64,000 bases of DNA from Cryobacterium sp. M96 (lineage in GTDB: Bacteria; Actinomycetota; Actinomycetes; Actinomycetales; Microbacteriaceae), in assembly GCF_002929845.1 (NCBI RefSeq), contig NZ_PJJS01000044.1, forward strand, positions 43,416 to 107,415, written 5' to 3'. The notes under the pieces were generated by a model. The model was not told the DNA's origin and searched no databases. It saw only the letters and a list, made by a program, of their open reading frames with translations. The translations under genes and the position numbers were made by a program. Of this stretch, positions 61,064 to 64,000 are shown in pieces (position 1 is the stretch's first letter; every line of letters starts with the position of its first letter).

Positions 61064-61215
61064 ATGTACTACCGCCCAGAGACGTTAGTTAAGCGGTTGA
61101 TGGGCGGGTATTTTCCGATGGCGGTGTGGGGCTTTGTGGTGATCGTATTCGTGGATCCATGCTGGCAGTGCGTTTCGACGGGCTGATTCCGAGGCGTAGA
61201 AGCGCAGGACGTCTT
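61064..61215 (-). pseudogene. C-terminal relic of an IS481-family transposase
   Basis: Minus-strand reading gives RFYASESARRNALPAWIHEYDHH in one frame, then PHTAIGKYPPINRLTNVSGR in the next, ending at a stop at about 61070. This is the end of IS481 integrases. One frameshift separates the two blocks. The middle of the gene is lost or displaced, because the upstream part lies at 61735-61990. Confidence 0.8.
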
Positions 61216-61519
61216 GGACGAGAAGGGTCCCACCGTGGCAGCATTTCTCCGAGCCATCGATCGGGCCGAGCAACTCAGTGTGAGCGATTCAGCCGAGGTG
61301 GAAAGACTCCTTGCCCTATACGAAGAGGCCATGGACCCCGCCACCCTGGAAGCCCTGATCCCGATCATTCAGGCGCACGTCTCAGCCAGCTCACAACCCA
61401 CCGAATCCGGTTTCGAGAAGTCCGTCGACTTCCACCTCCAAACGGGGTTGGTGGACGATGCTCCCGCATTCTCCGACATCATTCCAGCCGACTGGATCGA
61501 AACGGCGCTGAAAGGTTGA
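61214..61519 (+). CDS. Hypothetical small protein inside the broken IS481
   Basis: A 101-codon frame has acidic, helical content (IDRAEQLSVSDSAEVERLLAL, then EALIPIIQAHVSA) and good third-base composition. Its nominal start, TTG 61214, lies within the IS481 relic and lacks a ribosome site; GTG 61232 is another possibility. It may be a gene fragment inserted between the two halves of the transposase. Product unknown. Confidence 0.35.
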   Translation: MDEKGPTVAAFLRAIDRAEQLSVSDSAEVERLLALYEEAMDPATLEALIPIIQAHVSASSQPTESGFEKSVDFHLQTGLVDDAPAFSDIIPADWIETALKG

Positions 61520-61734
61520 ACCCGCACGAGCGGGAGCCGAAGACCGCCAACGGTGATCTTCGACTTCCATAATTTTGCTCTGATGCCGACTGATCTAGAC
61601 CTTGCAAACTCCCACGAGGTTCCGAAACATTCGGTGACGACCAACCGAGACGGCTTTTCACCGCTCTGAAGAGAGCAGCGGACGGTGAAGCATCTCTCGC
61701 GATCGCCGCCCATCAGACGCTGAACTAACCTCCT
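61520..61734. other. Sequence within the broken IS481 without a gene
   Basis: No supported ORF or palindrome is seen. It continues the insert that separates the two transposase relics. Confidence 0.3.
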
Positions 61735-61990
61735 TGGGCAGTACAGCTAGCGCGGAGGAGAACGGCGACAGCCGTGACGCCCGTTTCGTCGGCGTGCACT
61801 TCGGCGTAGGCGAGGCGGGTGTGGTCGTCGATGACAGCGTGCACGTAGTCATAACTGACCCGAACCTGCCCGGCTGTGTGGTTGGTGCGGGTTGACCGGG
61901 CTGGGCCCGCCAACCGCCGCCGTCGGGGATACGACCGAGCTCCTTCACGTCGATATGCCCCATCTCGCCACGGCGGCATAGAGAGGTTTC
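61735..61990 (-). pseudogene. Central relic of an IS481-family transposase
   Basis: Minus-strand reading gives MGHIDVKELGRIPDGGGWR in one frame, then RTNHTAGQVRVSYDYVHAVIDDHTRLAYAEVHADETG in another. This is the start of the DDE catalytic core of IS481. The N-terminal DNA-binding part and the rest of the core are missing. Together with the fragment at 61064-61215 it is one decayed copy with about 520 foreign bases between. Confidence 0.8.
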
Positions 61991-62061
61991 GTTAAGTGGA
62001 GGAAAATCCAGAAATCGTGGAGGAAAACGCCTTCTGCGATCTTGCGAGACCCGTGCCCCAC

Positions 62062-62217
62062 TGCCTTTCGTAAACGGCCCACCAAAGGGCCGTTCGCGAA
62101 ACTCTTCACGAAATGGTCCGGTCGAAACAAAAAGAAATCGCTCCTGAGGCCTCTCAGGAGCGATTTCTGGTTGAAGGGGTTCTCGCGTCCGATTTCGGTC
62201 GCGATGCTTGAGTTGTC
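62062..62217. repeat. Dispersed repeat part B with perfect hairpin
   Basis: This copy has the full flank (TTTCGTAAACGGCCCACC, then CGTTCGCGAAACTCTTCACG), the core GGTCCGGTCGAAACAAAAAG and a hairpin with 14-base arms 62135-62148 and 62153-62166 around GCCT. After the hairpin, GGGGTTCTCGCGTCCGATTTC matches the copy at 26920. It lies next to part C (62328-62390) and a transposase relic. Confidence 0.85.
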
Positions 62218-62327
62218 GTCGTGCCATCGGCTGTCCTGCAGCTTTTTAAGCGTTTGCGCGCGCGCCGGATTGTCTCGAATGCTAAGTGTTTTTGCCATCT
62301 GAGCGGTATCTGGTCCTGAGCGGGACT

Positions 62328-62390
62328 GTTAGGTCCGTAGCGGTGGTCCGCCGGTTTCGTCCGATGCGAGGTGTTTGACCTTGTCGGGCC
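62328..62390. repeat. Dispersed repeat part C
   Basis: TTAGGTCCGTAGCGGTGGTCC and the following 40 bases match 33504-33566 with few differences. It abuts the 3' end of the transposase relic at 62394, so it is probably the non-coding end of that element. Between B and C (62218-62327) another part of the same block (CGGATTGTCTCGAATGCT) also recurs at 33440-33460. Confidence 0.8.
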
Positions 62391-62393
62391 GCA

Positions 62394-63020
62394 TCACGCC
62401 GGCCGGGTAGGTGTCGGTGTAGGGGTTGTGCCATTCGCGGTCGCGGCGGCGAATCGGGCGGACGACGGGTTCTCCGTGAACGTGTTTTTTGCGTTGTCCC
62501 TAATTTTGTCGCTGATGAAAGCGGCGATTTTGCGGAGGTTGAAGTTCGTCAGCAGGATGGCGACGATAATTTGCGCGGCGCCGAATCCGCGCACTCGGCG
62601 GCGCCTGGCGGACTCGATGTCCTCAGGCCCGTTGCTTTTGATCTGGTCGTTCAGGGACTCGATGGAGTTGCGAGCATGGTCGTGGAATTCATCCCATTCC
62701 TTCGTGCCGTATTCGAACGCCTCCGCGTTGCGCCGGTTGTTGGTAATGTCAAAGGACACGGAATGCTGGCTGCAGATCTTGTCCGCGAAGTCGGGCAGAT
62801 CTTCTACGTCGACCGCGGGGCGGATCTTGTCCGTCACGGTCTTGAGCAGTTCTCATAAGGGGCAGGTCACGGTCGGGCTGGCGGCCAGTGCGGGGCAGCG
62901 CAGCACGACGCGGCCATTTGCATCGGGCTTCTCCTTGACGTGGAGTTGGAACGCGGTGCGGCTCTTGATGCGCTCCCGGTTTGTTGCTGTATCGATGATG
63001 GGCCATTCCGTCCTCATTGG
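62394..63020 (-). pseudogene. C-terminal relic of an actinobacterial DDE-type transposase, frameshifted
   Basis: Minus-strand reading from about 63020 gives IDTATNRERIKSRTAFQLHVKEKPD and VVLRCPALAASPTVTCPL, then after a frame change near 62850 KICSQHSVSFDITNNRR and RRRRVRGFGAAQIIVAILLTNFNLRKI, with the stop at 62394. The pattern CPALAASPTVTCPL...QHSVSF...RRRVRG is common in long unassigned actinobacterial transposases. The N-terminal half is missing. A related internal fragment is at 26957-27130. Confidence 0.75.
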
Positions 63021-63102
63021 GCCACGTGCATCGCGTATGGCGCTAGGTGTGATGCGCCGGGTGACCGACGAGCGACACCGTTTACGGGACTGGCTGGCTG
63101 GT
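63021..63102. other. Short spacer
   Basis: This stretch separates the transposase relic from the hydrolase stop. Nothing is visible. Confidence 0.3.
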
Positions 63103-63834
63103 TTAGCGTAGATGGGTTTTTAGGAAGAGGGATGTTCGCTCGAATGCGTCTGTCGTCTCGTCTGCGGCGTGGCGTGGAAGGTCCGGGTCCAGGGCGAAGC
63201 CGTGACGGACTTTGGGGTAAACAACCACCGCGGATTGCGTGGTGTTGTGGGTGAGGATTTCGCGCACCTGTTGGAGGTCACGGGCCGGGGTGCTGGCGTC
63301 TTTGCCGGCATATATTCCTAACCAGGGTGCCTTAAGCACGCGTACGGCATCGATTCCGCTGAGGATGCCAGGCCAGCGTGGCGAATCCAGGCCGGCACCG
63401 TAGAAGGTGACTGCGGCATCGATGTGCAGTGTTGCTGCCGCCCACAATGCGAGGGTGCCTCCCATGGAGAATCCTATTACCGCTACTTTCTGTGCTCCTT
63501 GGGCACGGACCCAGGACAAGGCGCTCTCGATGTCAAATGTGAGCCCTTCCCTCGTGAGGGTGTCGTGGTGACGGCGGGCTTGTGTGAATTTCCCATTGGT
63601 GACGACGGGGTCTGCGATGCGGTGGTAGAGGTGCGGCGCGGCGGTGATATAGCCGCAGCCGGCTAGGCGGACGACGAGAGCGGTGACCGGTGCGGAGAGG
63701 CCCCAGACCTCGTGGAGCACAATGACTCCAGCCCGGGCTACGCCCACCGGCATTGACACTGTCAGTGGGACACCACCAGCCCCTGCAGTTTTATTCGCAT
63801 GCGAATGGTCGGAACGGGCCGGGATAGATTGCAT
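63103..63834 (-). CDS. Dienelactone-hydrolase-family alpha/beta hydrolase
   Basis: The protein has 243 residues. The nucleophile elbow is GFSMGG with Ser123 (many dienelactone hydrolases have Cys here), the acid Asp179 is in AGKDAST and the base His211 is in VRHGFALDP. VLHEVWGL near residue 40 is the family's oxyanion segment. The protein has no signal and is cytoplasmic. Substrates may be esters or lactones; not predictable here. ATG 63834 follows GGAAGAAAG. A possible further minus-strand frame upstream (to 63986) is unclear. Confidence 0.85.
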   Translation of the reverse strand: MQSIPARSDHSHANKTAGAGGVPLTVSMPVGVARAGVIVLHEVWGLSAPVTALVVRLAGCGYITAAPHLYHRIADPVVTNGKFTQARRHHDTLTREGLTFDIESALSWVRAQGAQKVAVIGFSMGGTLALWAAATLHIDAAVTFYGAGLDSPRWPGILSGIDAVRVLKAPWLGIYAGKDASTPARDLQQVREILTHNTTQSAVVVYPKVRHGFALDPDLPRHAADETTDAFERTSLFLKTHLR

Positions 63835-64000
63835 GCTTTCTTCCGTTCGTTCAGGAATCCAGTGACAGCGGCTTCACCGGAGGTATCCTCGCCTTGCCCG
63901 CGTGAACCGGCGGACTGGGACGAAGAAGCTTCGTCACTGATCAGGTTACCGATGGCTTCAGGACGGCAACAGAGCGATGCCACCATACGAGGCTGCGCCC

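Noticed and set aside
63762..63986. Minus-strand frame upstream of the dienelactone hydrolase gene
   Set aside because: It overlaps the hydrolase start, has no clear motif and reaches the window edge, so it cannot be judged.

Overview
The window reads as chromosomal DNA of a high-GC actinomycete, most likely of the family Microbacteriaceae. The signs are a strong G/C preference at third codon positions, many GTG and TTG starts, several probable leaderless starts behind TANNNT -10 boxes, actinobacterial gene types (ROK regulators, a dnaE2 relic, excalibur-tailed secreted HNH nucleases) and IS481/IS110/IS3 relics. The genus cannot be fixed from the sequence. There is no rRNA, no complete tRNA, no CRISPR array and no phage structural gene.

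Layout. 1-7.3 kb: the end of a DUF2075-type gene, a secreted HNH nuclease, a small lipoprotein and a 1262-residue patatin-like lipase with a multi-span C-terminus. 7.7-12.2 kb: an ABC exporter gene whose 3' end is duplicated, with fhs between the copies. 12.5-14.3 kb: a toxin-antitoxin-like pair (HTH protein plus nucleotidyltransferase) and gene relics. 14.3-22 kb: an alpha-mannoside uptake and degradation locus (ROK regulator, ABC importer, GH38 mannosidase). 22.3-27.2 kb: an accessory scrapheap with a dnaE2 relic, a second XRE/nucleotidyltransferase pair that has been recombined, a third nucleotidyltransferase pseudogene, a chlorite-dismutase-like gene, a phosphoglycerate-mutase-like gene and a 3' tRNA remnant. 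27.4-33.1 kb: an SRPBCC protein, then an XRE-cupin regulator divergent from a ureohydrolase/SnoaL-like/NCS1 permease/cyclase operon. 33.1-41.5 kb: a repeat block, a TetR/DUF4386 divergent pair, a frameshifted oxidoreductase, a broken IS110, a lipoprotein, GNAT and aminoglycoside-phosphotransferase-like genes, and a winged-helix/MFS operon. 41.8-48.8 kb: a nitrous oxide reductase gene (nosZ) followed by a cupredoxin lipoprotein, a membrane protein, a four-cluster ferredoxin and a NrfD-like protein, with tatA facing them. 49.1-51.3 kb: a GH3 relic, a GH26-type secreted glycosidase and a HerA-type ATPase relic. 51.5-60.9 kb: a seven-gene operon with a divergent ROK regulator whose enzyme set matches the levoglucosan (1,6-anhydroglucose) pathway. 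60.9-64 kb: an IS graveyard and a dienelactone-hydrolase-family gene.

How it fits together. The intact modules serve carbohydrate scavenging (mannosides, mannan, probably levoglucosan or another 3-keto-sugar route), N2O respiration and use of a guanidino compound. Between them lie short accessory segments bounded by a recurrent repeat with a perfect or near-perfect 14-bp hairpin, found near 8.1, 26.9, 33.3 and 62.1 kb. The strongest candidates for something undescribed are the compact nos module with its own quinol-oxidase-like genes and adjacent tatA, the anhydrosugar-type operon, and the HTH/nucleotidyltransferase pairs with palindromic promoters.
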